Shown here: positions 54,806 to 64,000 of the stretch, piece after piece
Layout: each line of letters begins with the position of its first letter
Position numbering within the stretch: position 1 is the first letter of the stretch
Assembly (NCBI GenBank): GCA_964019425.1
Contig: OZ025836.1
Location: 62,001 to 126,000, forward strand
DNA length: 64,000 bases
Origin: Flectonema sp. DT1601
Lineage: Eukaryota; Euglenozoa; Diplonemea; Diplonemida; Diplonemidae
Direction of reading: 5' to 3'
Position numbers and translations under genes: made by a program
Notes under the pieces: model-generated
Databases searched by the model: none
The model's input: the letters and a program-made list of their open reading frames with translations, nothing else
What the model was told of the DNA's origin: nothing

Positions 54806-55639
54806 TCACATAGTAGTGTGGAGATATATCAAAACTTCTTGCGATGAATTCATCGCCGCTGAAGATGCAGCCGCGCGTAGCGAATCGTCATTTTTAAATT
54901 CTGAACTTTTAATTTTATTATCTTCCCAACACAGCGTGAAGGAAACAAAAGATTTTTTTCCTCGACGATTAAATTTTGTCGAAGCTGTTTTGAGTAACGA
55001 TTTCAGTGAAATGTTTTTTATATCCGCCAAGTACAGTTTCTGATCTCCACCTTCAGTCAACAACAACATACGAACGTGATCACGTTGTGATGAGTACCTT
55101 GGACTGAAACCAATCAAGAGACCTGAAGCGCTTGCAGAAGGGTCAATGCTATCAAGAAGCATCAGATTACGAGTTGATAACTTACCTCTAACAGATGGGA
55201 TCGTCAACACACTATTCTCTTCAGCTATTCTCAACAAAGACGCGTAGTTACAATAAAATAATGAACTGTGGTGGACGATAACATTTTTACAACCACCTGC
55301 TGTACTTCCAGGTTGAAGTCTAAGCACTTTCTTAGAAACAGATGTGGTCTCCATCTCCGATAATTCTGTTATGGTATGAGCTAACTCATGAATAAATGAA
55401 AGTAATAACGTCTCTATCTGTATTGTTGTATCTGAAGGTGATTTCAATCCGATGACCACCTTTAAAACGATTGGTTGTTTATTCTTTTCTTGGAACAGTT
55501 CAGTTAGTCCGTGTCCTCCGATTTCCTCTTCTGTCGCTATGATGTCATAGTTCGTTGATAAACCGAGTTTGTTACCACCTCCGTTAAATAGGATTTCCCT
55601 TACTTCACGAAGGATGATTTCTATGTCTGAACTTTTCAT
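54806..55639 (-). CDS. HExxH metallopeptidase-like protein with Ubl/PB1-like tail
   Basis: This is a 277-residue intronless protein. LLLSFIHELAHTI contains an HExxH zinc motif (H84-E85-L86-A87-H88) in a helix. HHSSLFY (123-129) could supply the third ligand, and the following LLRIAEE helix resembles WLM/Wss1-type peptidases, which have HELxHxxHGPH and F-x-x-L segments. The spacing to the third ligand is longer than in Wss1 by about 30 residues. Residues about 188-277 (HVRMLLLTEGGDQ, then LADIKNISLKSLLKTA and a final VLIYL) look like a beta-grasp Ubl or PB1 domain. Wss1/SPRTN proteases cleave DNA-protein crosslinks and contact ubiquitin or SUMO, so a related role is possible. The zinc motif is seen; the family placement is tentative. 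Confidence 0.6.
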   Translation of the reverse strand: MKSSDIEIILREVREILFNGGGNKLGLSTNYDIIATEEEIGGHGLTELFQEKNKQPIVLKVVIGLKSPSDTTIQIETLLLSFIHELAHTITELSEMETTSVSKKVLRLQPGSTAGGCKNVIVHHSSLFYCNYASLLRIAEENSVLTIPSVRGKLSTRNLMLLDSIDPSASASGLLIGFSPRYSSQRDHVRMLLLTEGGDQKLYLADIKNISLKSLLKTASTKFNRRGKKSFVSFTLCWEDNKIKSSEFKNDDSLRAAASSAAMNSSQEVLIYLHTTM

Positions 55640-55658
55640 ATTTTATATTAAAAAAAAA

Positions 55659-55675
55659 CTGGTTTAGTCAGGTAG
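55659..55675 (-). promoter_or_regulatory. Putative trans-splice acceptor, metallopeptidase gene
   Basis: The minus strand reads CATCTACCTGACTAAACCAG with the AG at 55659-55660, 19 nt before the ATG. The pyrimidine tract is weak. Confidence 0.4.
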
Positions 55676-56684
55676 ATGAATTCTTTTTTTTTTTTTTTTT
55701 TTTTTTTCTTTTTTGTACCGACGTAGTCGGAGAATAAACTAGATCAAATTGAGACAGGATTTTGTCTGCGTTCAACGAAATTTTTTGTTGTTAACCTAAC
55801 TATGAATGAAAATGGACCTAAAAGTTTTCCAACAACAATTTATTCACACCAACCGAACAGATTAACTTTTTTTAAGAAAAAATACCGACGACACTGAAAG
55901 TGTGTTTTTTTTTTTTTTTTTTTTTTTAAAAATTCGAGTCGCTACACTGAGTAATGTTTGTAAAAGTGAGACGCTCCACGTTTAAAAAAAAAAAAAGACG
56001 AAATTAAAAAACAAAAGTGGGAAAAAAAGTATTTTTTAAAAAAAAAAAAAAAAATCCAGACCATTTTTTAACTGGCATATGGAACAAAAACGATCGCTTC
56101 AAAAAGACTACTAACTGGTCTTTAAAATACTTTCGAGTGACGGAAAGTAAGCTTTTTTTTCGAAAAGAAAATTTTTAAAAAAAAAAAAAGAAGAATCGCT
56201 ACAAAGTCAAGAAAAACGACTTTCGTGCCAGACATTAAGAAAAAAACACTACATCTGCTCACAGCTCTGGGGAGTTAGATTGTGAACAAAACGGGGATAG
56301 GGAGAAAAAAAAAGACCCTCAAAATAAAAAAAAAGCAGTTTATTTACTGACCAAGGCAAGGGAGGGCCAAACTGCTACCTTGGCAAGGTGAAAGGAATAC
56401 GGTTGTTGCTGAGTTACAGTTCAGGATAACCACCCCGCAAAGTAGTGCTCTAATAATGCTCGTTATGTGTAATTTTGTTATGTTTTTTGGAATTATTTTT
56501 TAAAATTCTCCTTAAAAAGGATCTTTCTTTTTGTTTTTAATTGCTATTACCTTTTTTTCTTGGTTTTTTTTTTTTTTTTAAATTTTCTCTAACACAATTT
56601 ATCACGGACGACTCACGGATCAGAAAGGCAGAAAGTTAAAAAGTTAACTATTTGTGTTAAGGGACAGATGAAAGTGAAGGAAGT
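55661..56684. other. Gene-free spacer between CAND1 and metallopeptidase genes
   Basis: This 1.0 kb spacer has T and A runs near 55.69, 55.91, 56.04 and 56.56 kb. A CCAAGG/CCTTGG inverted repeat lies at about 56353-56387, with a loop of about 22 nt. I see no gene or other feature. Confidence 0.6.
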
Positions 56685-59600
56685 CTATGTGTCTTTTTTT
56701 TCAACACGGGAACGAACAGAATCAGGTAGAATATCAATCTTTTCTTGAACGAATTTAATAAAATGAGTGTTTTCACTAACCCCGGAGATCGCTCTTAAGG
56801 CTTCAATCATTTTTAATAATGATGTCAGGAAGTCCTTGTGTTTGTCTTTATCTTGATTCGCGACGTTTTCTTTCTTAAGTTGGTTTAGACTGTCTTGGAC
56901 TACCTTTCTCAATAAATTATCAGCGAAGAGCGTTTCAAACGAACTAACAATTGAAGGTTGTGCTCTAGATAATCTGCTTATCTTACCGAACATTATAAAA
57001 TTAAGCATCTGAATATCCTGTCCCTGAGTAGTCTGCATACCTACAACCAGCTGATTAACAATTGGACTGTAGTCACTGAGAGATTCAAACAACCAATTTG
57101 GTTGTAAGTAACCATCAAGTAGGATGTCAATACATTCAAATGCTGATTTACGAAGTTCAAGACCGTCATCAACCTGATTGTTGTTTTGTTTTATTTTTTA
57201 TTGTTTTTTATGTTTTCTCTTTTTTAACTAACGAAAATAACATACCTTGTGTCTGAATGGACCGAGGTTGACGCTTCGCACTAATTCGTTGTCAACGTTC
57301 GTCTGTGCAAGCAACGCACTCAGATAGGAATCAAGCTCACTGCGGACCTGTTTTATATTTATACTTTAACTTCTCTCAGTTACTCAATACAGTGAATGCA
57401 TTACAACATACCAGATCTGGTCTCGCATGGACAGCCGATGTCAGAAGTTGAACTGCAGCCCTGCGAACCTTAACGTTGAGCGCATTGTCTTCCTTAGTCA
57501 GTCCTTCAGTCTTTGACATAAACGATAAGAAGAGCTGTTTGTTTTTTTTTGTTTAATTATTTTTTTATTTAATAAGAAAGCTGTATAAAGAACAAGAAAC
57601 AACCTCCCACAAACCTTTAAATCAGTCTCAAGCGTATCATATGTGAAGTGAGAATCACTGACTGCATATTTCATAGCTGTAATAAGGGTTGATGTTGTAC
57701 TGTGAAGGTGACCAGCTTCCTTAACACGTGTAACCATTCCTTGAGTGACATCACGTGGCGCGAGAACTGCTAGCTTTCCAATACATTCAGAAACAACACT
57801 TCGAATGCCTTCGTCATCACTTCCTGCGAATTCTATGCAGACTTCTAAAATCCGTTTGTATTCTTTCTTCAAAGGGTCGAAGTCGTTTGTGGCATCACTT
57901 CTTTGTAAAGTTTCTTTCAGAGCTTTCAAATTTAAATATCTGTTAACATCTTCACTTTTAATTGATTCCAACAGAGATGGAAGCAGTGCTGCGACGTTTC
58001 CAATTACAATCTTCCCCAACGCGATAGCAGCGAGGATTTTGATGTCTTCCTTTGGGTCGGAGAATTTCTCACGAACTGAGTCTAGTGCTCGCTTGTTGGA
58101 GGACAGGTCGATGAAGCGACCAACTTCACCAAGACATGCGAGTCCTAAAGCCCTGACTTCTTCACTTGAGTCACTTAAGTTAGCAATGTACTTCTCAACA
58201 GTCTTAGACTGAAGGTCAGTAGGTGCAGACAGAGTCAATCTCGCACCAACTGTAGCGACTGACATTAGAACTTGTTTGTTATCACCTGCTTTAGAAGCTG
58301 ACTCGATAACTGCTTGAAGAAGTGGATGGTATCCCATCACACAAACAGGTCCTAATTTGTGAAATAACATTTCCATTGAGTCCAATGCGCTTCCCTGAAG
58401 AAGTGGAGACCGCAATAATTTTAAGATTCCTGGAAGTACCGCTTCCGATTCGATGAAAGCTGCGGATGCTGGTGAAGTCTGCAAGATTGCCTCACACAAT
58501 TCAATAGCCAAGTGAGACAAGTGCAAATCTTGGTCGGTAAGTAAGGGAGAGAGTTCTTTTAGGATCTGCTGATGAAGTCCTTTATCAGCTCCCTTCTCAG
58601 TCAGAATACGAAGCGCAAGCAAACTCGCTTGACGCAGAGGACGAGACGATTTTCTCAAAAAGCTGCAAATTTCAGTCATGAAAGTATTCAGAACATCAGT
58701 TGCCATTGGTACGTTCTTAGTAACAGTCAGTGTCTTGATTACTGAGATTCTACAGAAATCACTATTGAGTAGAACTAATAATTGTTTGAAAGCAGTTGTT
58801 TGAGTCTCTTTAGGAAGAACGTCAGCCCCATGAGCAAGAATACATCCCATTGTGTTGATGGCACAATCTTTCACTTCTTGGTGAATGTCAGCTGTGCAAA
58901 GCCTTCCATAAACTGTATCAAATAAAAGCTGTGTTTGCTTTTCTGCATCAGAAACCTTTACGACAACTGGAGCAATCTCACCACACACTCGAAGAGACTC
59001 GCTTATGATTTTATAATACTTGTCTTCAACACACTGCAATATAAATGGTAATAACTCCGTCACAAATTTCTGAGATGATTTTGTGTGCATCGTAGTTCTG
59101 ATGAGCGGCAACAAGAACTGAAGTACTTCAGTCTTAAGTACTGAAGTGGTTTCTTTTGCTGATAGAGTTTCTCTGATGAGTGAGAGGTACTTGTCAAGGC
59201 TGCCTTCACTGTGGTTACCTAAAACCTGAGTAAACAGTTTCAGTAATACAAAACAATTAGCTTTCACTTTAACACTTTTGTCTTTGAGGGTTTTGATGAT
59301 GCAATCAACAATGAAATCACTGATCTCAAGAAGGTACTTTACTTCTGGTTTTGACTCAGTGCTAAGTCTGAAAGAAGACGATCCAGATGTGATTGCGGTA
59401 GAGTCTTGTGATGTTACTACTTGAGTTGCAGTTAGAAGATCGTGAAAGACTTTTAAAATATCCAACCGAACACTCTCCTCACGTTCCTTAAAACGTTCTG
59501 GTAGACATCTTCTGTTTGATGGAGCGTCTTGTTGAAGATCAATATCACGTGAGGCTTTACTACATAAAGCAGTGTAGGTACTGGCTAAGCAATCCTGTCT

Positions 59601-60704
59601 TGATTGAATGAGTGCAGATAAGCATTTGGCTGATGCTTTGCGGACCTTCCATGAAACGTCATCGTCGTCATCTGCTTCTGCTTCTAACATGTCCATATAC
59701 TCGTCTTCGTCTTCGTATTCTTCTTCAGATTGTTGAATAGTTTCATCATCATCGTAGTCGTAGTATGGATCATAAGACATTCCTTCTTTACAGGCTTTTA
59801 TAACTGGTTCGATAAATTGTGTCATTTGGAAAGGACATCTCTGAACTAAAGACTCGAATGCCTGTAATATATTCTCACGGACTTCGTTACGCTCTCCGTC
59901 TTCTTCAATCTGATCCAACTTCTCTTCGTCCAAATTGTCAATCAATAAAGGCATAATCTTATTGATATACTTACCTACTCTGTGACCAGCTATTCTACTG
60001 ATGGTGCTGCAGAGTTGAATGTATTTTCTGAGAGTTTCTCCTCTTTGTTTTTCTATTCCAGAAATGACTTGACCATTCATAATCTCATCAAATAATTGAT
60101 CTGCTGTGTGAACACTCAAAGCAGCAAGACAAGTAATTGAACGTTTTCTAACTGAAGTACTTCCAGACGATAAAGTGTTAACGAACACTTCTTGTAGTGC
60201 TCCGTGTTCTTCCGTAAGAGTAGAACCAAAACGCTTTAAAAGATCATGTGCTACGTCCATGATATCGAGTTTGGTGTCGTCACTCGCAGTTTTCATTAAT
60301 TTTACCAACAGAAACGATAAGGTACTAATACATTCTCTGTATCCCTGAGGTATGTGTTCCACTACATATTTCAGTGATATGGTTGCGATGTCGCGATGCT
60401 CTTTCTTTCCAGCTGATAGTTTCTCAGTCAGTTTCTGTACTCCCCCAGTAACTATTATCTCGTTTACTTTTTTCACGAGTGCTGGAATACACTTAACAGC
60501 AGCACCCTGTACGTCACTGTAGATGCTGTCGAGAGCTTGTCCAAGCACCGCATTGAAAACTAATGATTGTAAGTTCTCGTCTGAAAAGAATCCACCTTTC
60601 TCTAGTTCTTGGTTTAAATCAAACAAAGCCTGGTGTGGCTTATCTGGGTCAGGATCTTTCATATCCTCCGCAAACGCATTGTAATCCCACCCTTTTGAGA
60701 ACAT
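56685..60704 (-). CDS. CAND1: CAND1 (TIP120), cullin exchange factor, four exons
   Basis: Four exons (57615-60704, 57412-57534, 57246-57347 and 56685-57173) join in phase 0 to give 1267 residues, close to human CAND1 (1230). The introns are 80, 64 and 72 nt and have GTTTGT or GTATGT donors and CAG acceptors. The product is an all-helical HEAT-repeat solenoid. An acidic insertion (YDYDDDETIQQSEEEYEDED, about 317-336) sits at the CAND1 position. Splicing rebuilds the family strings VRRAAVQLLTSA, NLGPFRHK and VDDGLELRKSAFECIDILLD, which match the C-terminal CAND1 sequences [26 protein letters not shown]. CAND1 wraps unneddylated cullin-RBX1 and swaps substrate receptors in SCF ligases. The introns cluster in the last fifth of the gene, leaving a 3.1 kb first exon. 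Confidence 0.93.
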
Positions 60705-60718
60705 GTTCGTGTGTTTTC

Positions 60719-60736
60719 CTTTTAAAAAAAGATAAT
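60719..60736 (-). promoter_or_regulatory. Putative trans-splice acceptor, CAND1 gene
   Basis: The minus strand reads AATTATCTTTTTTTAAAAG with the AG at 60719-60720, 14 nt before the ATG. Confidence 0.45.
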
Positions 60737-61909
60737 TGGTTTTATCTTAAAACTATACAGAAAATAGTAAATATAACACTTTGTTGATGTTTTGTTTGTG
60801 TCACGAAACCCGTGAACCGACTTAAACTAACAAAGCTAAAGTGTTGCTGCCAACATTCTTTTTCGTTCTTACAACAATTGTTAAATACAAAAATAAAACC
60901 AAGTAACTATTCCTTTCGCATACATTCATGTGTGTGACTTGCTGTGTAGTTAATAATAATTCTAAGAGAGCAGGAATACTTTAAAAAAAGAAGTTTCTTA
61001 AAAAAAAAAAAAAAAAAACTATTATATTCGATCTAACTACATGAATTGCTGTTGTGAATACAACCCAATTAAAAATTACAGAAGAAAATGGATTCCAAGT
61101 AAAAAAACTCTTCAAACCAGTTCCGAATTACATTTTGAGCTCTAAGATCCTAAAAGAATAGGCAACTTTGTATGAGCCCAAATTGTGCACAGAATGTATG
61201 CTGTTTTTTTTTGGTTGAATGTTTTGTAGTTTTTTTCAGGTGCTGATCTGCACATTCACTGACGCTAAAATAAAAAGCCAGGGAAAAAAAAAAAAAAAAA
61301 AAAAAAAACCACTACTTATGAAAACAACCGTTTTTTTTTCTGAGTGGAATTTGAACAAAACCGAACGACGACGGAGTGTGATATCCCGGCAACAAACAAC
61401 GAAAACGGACAAACCAAAAAAAAGAAAAAAAAGAAATACTCTCGACACAACCTAACAGTAGATGATCCTCGCTTTGGAGCCTTACCTTAAATTATTCTAT
61501 CTCGGGGTTAAGAACCAACAAAAATGACCGAGAGAATTGATCCCTTGTTATTTTATGCTTTATAACACAAGACGTACGCCTTGTTGAGGAAAAAGAACTT
61601 TTAGACATTAACCCTTTACCGATTGTGGGGTGTTTTCTAAATAACATTTTGTATAAGAAGGAAAAAAATTAAAAAAATTAAAAAAAAAAAAACATTGGGG
61701 GAAAGGAAAGGAGGGAAATGAAATTCTACAAACAATAACAAGAGCTAATACAGAAAAAAGAAAAAAAAAAAGAGAACAAAAAAAAAAACGGGACGAGATA
61801 ATAATGCAATTTTTTTTCTTAAAAACAAAACCTGGCGATTCAGAAGTCAAACCCTCCACGCTGTTTCAATATAACGTTGAGCCATCAAGAGAGCTGTTGC
61901 TCTCTTGCT
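60721..61909. other. Gene-free spacer with two stem-loops
   Basis: This 1.2 kb spacer has A runs near 61.0, 61.29 and 61.68 kb and no supportable gene. TCTCGG/CCGAGA (about 61499-61538) forms a bulged hairpin enclosing GGTT/AACC. A tighter hairpin at 61887-61906 is listed separately. Confidence 0.6.
61887..61906 (-). promoter_or_regulatory. 8-bp tetraloop hairpin just after a stop codon
   Basis: AAGAGAGC (61887-61894) pairs perfectly with GCTCTCTT (61899-61906) around a 4-nt loop. On the minus strand it begins only three bases after the TAG of the membrane-protein gene, so it would be the first thing in the 3'UTR. A role in mRNA 3' processing or stability is inferred by position. Confidence 0.4.
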
Positions 61910-63367
61910 CTATGCGACACTAAAGTGTTTCGGACATTCTTTTTCAAGTTTTGAAGAGAGAGCTCTCTCTGACTCTGCATCAAGTCGATCATTTTCAAAT
62001 TTCAACGGAATTAAGTGACCAAGTGATGACAAGTACGGATCCTTTAGTGACACAGAAGCTGATTGTCCGACAAGACCAACAACAGTTGTTGTATTTCTAA
62101 CATGAGCATCAATCACTTGTTGATCAAACTTACAAGAGTAATCATTACCACAATTTATTAAAAACAGAGAACAGTCATCAGACTTATCGCGGATTCTACA
62201 ACATGAGATCTGGTCGATGTCGAGAGCAATTCCAAACTGTTCAACGCGTACTACGGGGGAGGTTCCCCATTCGTGGATTTTACGTGAAATATAAAACACT
62301 GTTCCGACAGACAATAAAACTAAAATCGCAATACGAACAGCTTTCAGAACGTTTGTTGGAACAGCGAGTCTGGTTGGGATTGGAGAACCACGTCTTGCTG
62401 CTTTTTGCTGAGGCTCATCGTCAATACCAACTGACTGTAGAGTACCTAAGGCTTCTGTCAGTGGTCCGTAGTCTTGTGGATTGCGTGGTCTTAGTCTGTG
62501 TGATGTTCCATCTTTACATCTCATAGAAATCCACATAGAACCACTAATCGATACCTCAACTAAAGAATCAGCAGGAATTATTGTATGCCTTACACCTGCT
62601 AGATGTAGTATCGCACATGCTCCTACACTACCCCCACCTCTTTGAACTTCTAATATTTGAGGATCACAGTGAGGTGACCACTCGACAACAAATACTTCAG
62701 CAACACCAGGTGCTGGTGGCTCAATTAACTTTCTTTCAAATCGATTACGAAGAGTAGTAGTTGGAGGAGGTGGAACTAAAATAGAAGCTGGTGACAGAGT
62801 CTCTCGAGGAGGTGATAATGTTCGAGAAGCAGCTCTCGGATCAGGAGATAATAAAACATCAGATCCCAATCCCAACCCTCCACTAAATGGAGGTGGTGAA
62901 AGAATGTGATGGTGATCTCGTAGACGGCGAGAATGTTCCGACCCAGCTGTTTTACGAGGCGACACAAGAGTATTTCTCGGTGAAACCTCAGTTGGAGACA
63001 TTGAATGTTGTGGAGAAGCAGTAACCGGATCTCTTGGTGTTAACGGTGTTGATACTTTAGAACTCGCTGTTTTCGACAGCGCTGGTACTGACGGAGGTGG
63101 ACTTGGCAAATCACCCATTGTAGTCACTTCAACAACTTGTGTAGCATTTAATGAAATAGCTTCCGTTGGAACTGACGATATCTCTGATGGAACTGTTGGA
63201 TCCAGAGACGTAATTGTACTTTGCATTAATGAAGGTATCTTTCTAATTCTGTCACCTGAATATATCATTTGAGACTGAACTGGAGTTCCAAAATTACTTC
63301 TCCTATCACTCTCTTGTTGCACACTCGATACAGCAGACGGGAGTCTACCCACTCCATCTGATTGCAT
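61910..63367 (-). CDS. Single-pass membrane protein with PH-like region
   Basis: This is a 485-residue protein from the chosen ATG at 63367. A frame to 63490 adds 41 residues but crosses the acceptor-like TACTTTACAG. Residues 1-215 are Ser/Pro-rich and disordered, with many SPR and SPPP sites. Residues about 228-330 look like a PH-type barrel: VAEVFVVEWSPHCDPQILEV, then WISMRCKDGTSHRLRP and a final LTEALGTLQ helix. One membrane segment follows at about 357-376 (AVRIAILVLLSVGTVFYI). A Cys-containing C-terminal domain (CCRIRDKSDDC...INCGNDYSC) would then lie in the lumen or outside the cell. There is no signal peptide, so a cytosolic N-terminus is likely. I do not recognise the family; a lipid- or protein-binding organelle-membrane adaptor is a guess. 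Confidence 0.65.
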   Translation of the reverse strand: MQSDGVGRLPSAVSSVQQESDRRSNFGTPVQSQMIYSGDRIRKIPSLMQSTITSLDPTVPSEISSVPTEAISLNATQVVEVTTMGDLPSPPPSVPALSKTASSKVSTPLTPRDPVTASPQHSMSPTEVSPRNTLVSPRKTAGSEHSRRLRDHHHILSPPPFSGGLGLGSDVLLSPDPRAASRTLSPPRETLSPASILVPPPPTTTLRNRFERKLIEPPAPGVAEVFVVEWSPHCDPQILEVQRGGGSVGACAILHLAGVRHTIIPADSLVEVSISGSMWISMRCKDGTSHRLRPRNPQDYGPLTEALGTLQSVGIDDEPQQKAARRGSPIPTRLAVPTNVLKAVRIAILVLLSVGTVFYISRKIHEWGTSPVVRVEQFGIALDIDQISCCRIRDKSDDCSLFLINCGNDYSCKFDQQVIDAHVRNTTTVVGLVGQSASVSLKDPYLSSLGHLIPLKFENDRLDAESERALSSKLEKECPKHFSVA

Positions 63368-63378
63368 GGCTCTGTTGT

Positions 63379-63394
63379 CTGTAAAGTAAATAAA
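63379..63394 (-). promoter_or_regulatory. Putative trans-splice acceptor, membrane-protein gene
   Basis: The minus strand reads TTTATTTACTTTACAG with the AG at 63379-63380, 11 nt before the ATG. It argues against the longer frame that starts at 63490. Confidence 0.55.
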
Positions 63395-64000
63395 ATTTAA
63401 TTTATAAAAAATAACTTCTCCGTTCCTGGTCAGTGAAGTCACACTATTTCTTATTCTCTTTATATGGCGTCGCATTTTTTTTTTTTTCAATGTGTTGCTG
63501 TTTTGATGAAACTTTTTTTTTTTTCAACTAACGTAATACAAATAGAACCGAATTTTTACTGTAAGTCCAAAGAAAACAAGAAAAACAAAAAATAAAACCC
63601 TGGCCTGCAACACTGTGAAAAAAACAAGAGCGACTCCTCAATTGAAAGACAAGCTTTCCGTAATACGGGTCATGCCTTGTCAAGCATCTGCCGTAACTAG
63701 CCGTGGTAGTCATCCCGCCGAATAAGAAAGAGAAAAAGAACAGAAAAAAATTCCCATGGACTACAATATAAACACTTTTTTTTGTGGTTTTTTAAATTAA
63801 CATTTTTTTTTTTTTTTTAAATAATTTTGACTACCACGAATTGCAGAAAACAACTTCACAATAACAAGCAGGGACTGCACCCCGTGTGAGATATATTATA
63901 CTTTTAAATACCTACTTAATTCTCCATACGAGAGTAAGCATAAGCATACTAATCCATCCAAGGATAAAGGCCTGAGCGATCTGACCACCAAAGATTCTAC
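63381..64000. other. Gene-free end of window
   Basis: No coding frame is supportable. T and A runs lie near 63.48, 63.52 and 63.81 kb. A nested inverted repeat pairs GACAAG (63648-63653) with CTTGTC (63676-63681) around CCGT/ACGG. The next gene of the block, if any, lies beyond the window. Confidence 0.55.

Overview
The window is nuclear DNA of a unicellular eukaryote, AT-rich and unusually rich in A and T homopolymers. I recognise 18 protein genes, and all 18 lie on the minus strand. Nine cis-introns can be placed by reading frame. They are 55-92 nt long, start with GTATGT, GTTTGT or close variants, and end with CAG (one TAG). I cannot name the species.

Layout. Block 1 (888-10472), in minus-strand reading order: saccharopine dehydrogenase (Lys9 type), a RING/B-box/SPRY E3 ligase, a ubiquitin-like/ankyrin protein, an aminodeoxychorismate-lyase-like class IV PLP enzyme, a PHD-finger/GNAT acetyltransferase, the alpha-ketoglutarate dehydrogenase adaptor KGD4/MRPS36, and a small unknown protein. 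Then comes a 6.2 kb gene-free stretch (10.5-16.7 kb). Block 2 (16726-27950): a four-domain PPPDE/PUB/DM9/GH85 protein, a GDA1/CD39 apyrase, an unknown basic protein, a RecQ4-like helicase, Rab geranylgeranyltransferase alpha and a CCCH zinc-finger protein. Then comes a 24.4 kb gene-free desert (28.0-52.4 kb). Block 3 (52363-63367): a membrane protein with a PH-like region, CAND1, an HExxH metallopeptidase with a ubiquitin-like tail, a leucine-rich-repeat protein and a small protein with a PP1 docking motif.

Expression. Same-strand genes sit as little as 60, 95 and 128 bp apart. Each of the 18 start codons has a pyrimidine-rich 3' splice-site-like AG 1-55 nt upstream. Together this suggests polycistronic transcription with spliced-leader trans-splicing, as in Euglenozoa or dinoflagellates. 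This is an inference; no spliced-leader RNA gene was recognised. Several intergenic spacers and both deserts also hold strong stem-loops, two of them three-way-junction shapes, which are candidate small RNAs or 3' processing elements.

Function. The most striking gene is the 1022-residue PPPDE-PUB-DM9-GH85 fusion. It puts a DeSI-type isopeptidase, a p97-docking domain, a mannose-lectin-like domain and an endo-beta-N-acetylglucosaminidase on one chain. That resembles peptide:N-glycanase NGLY1 (PUB, catalytic core, mannose-binding domain) rebuilt from different parts. Ubiquitin-related genes recur nearby: CAND1, a TRIM-like ligase, a Ubl-ankyrin protein and a Ubl/PB1-tailed metallopeptidase.
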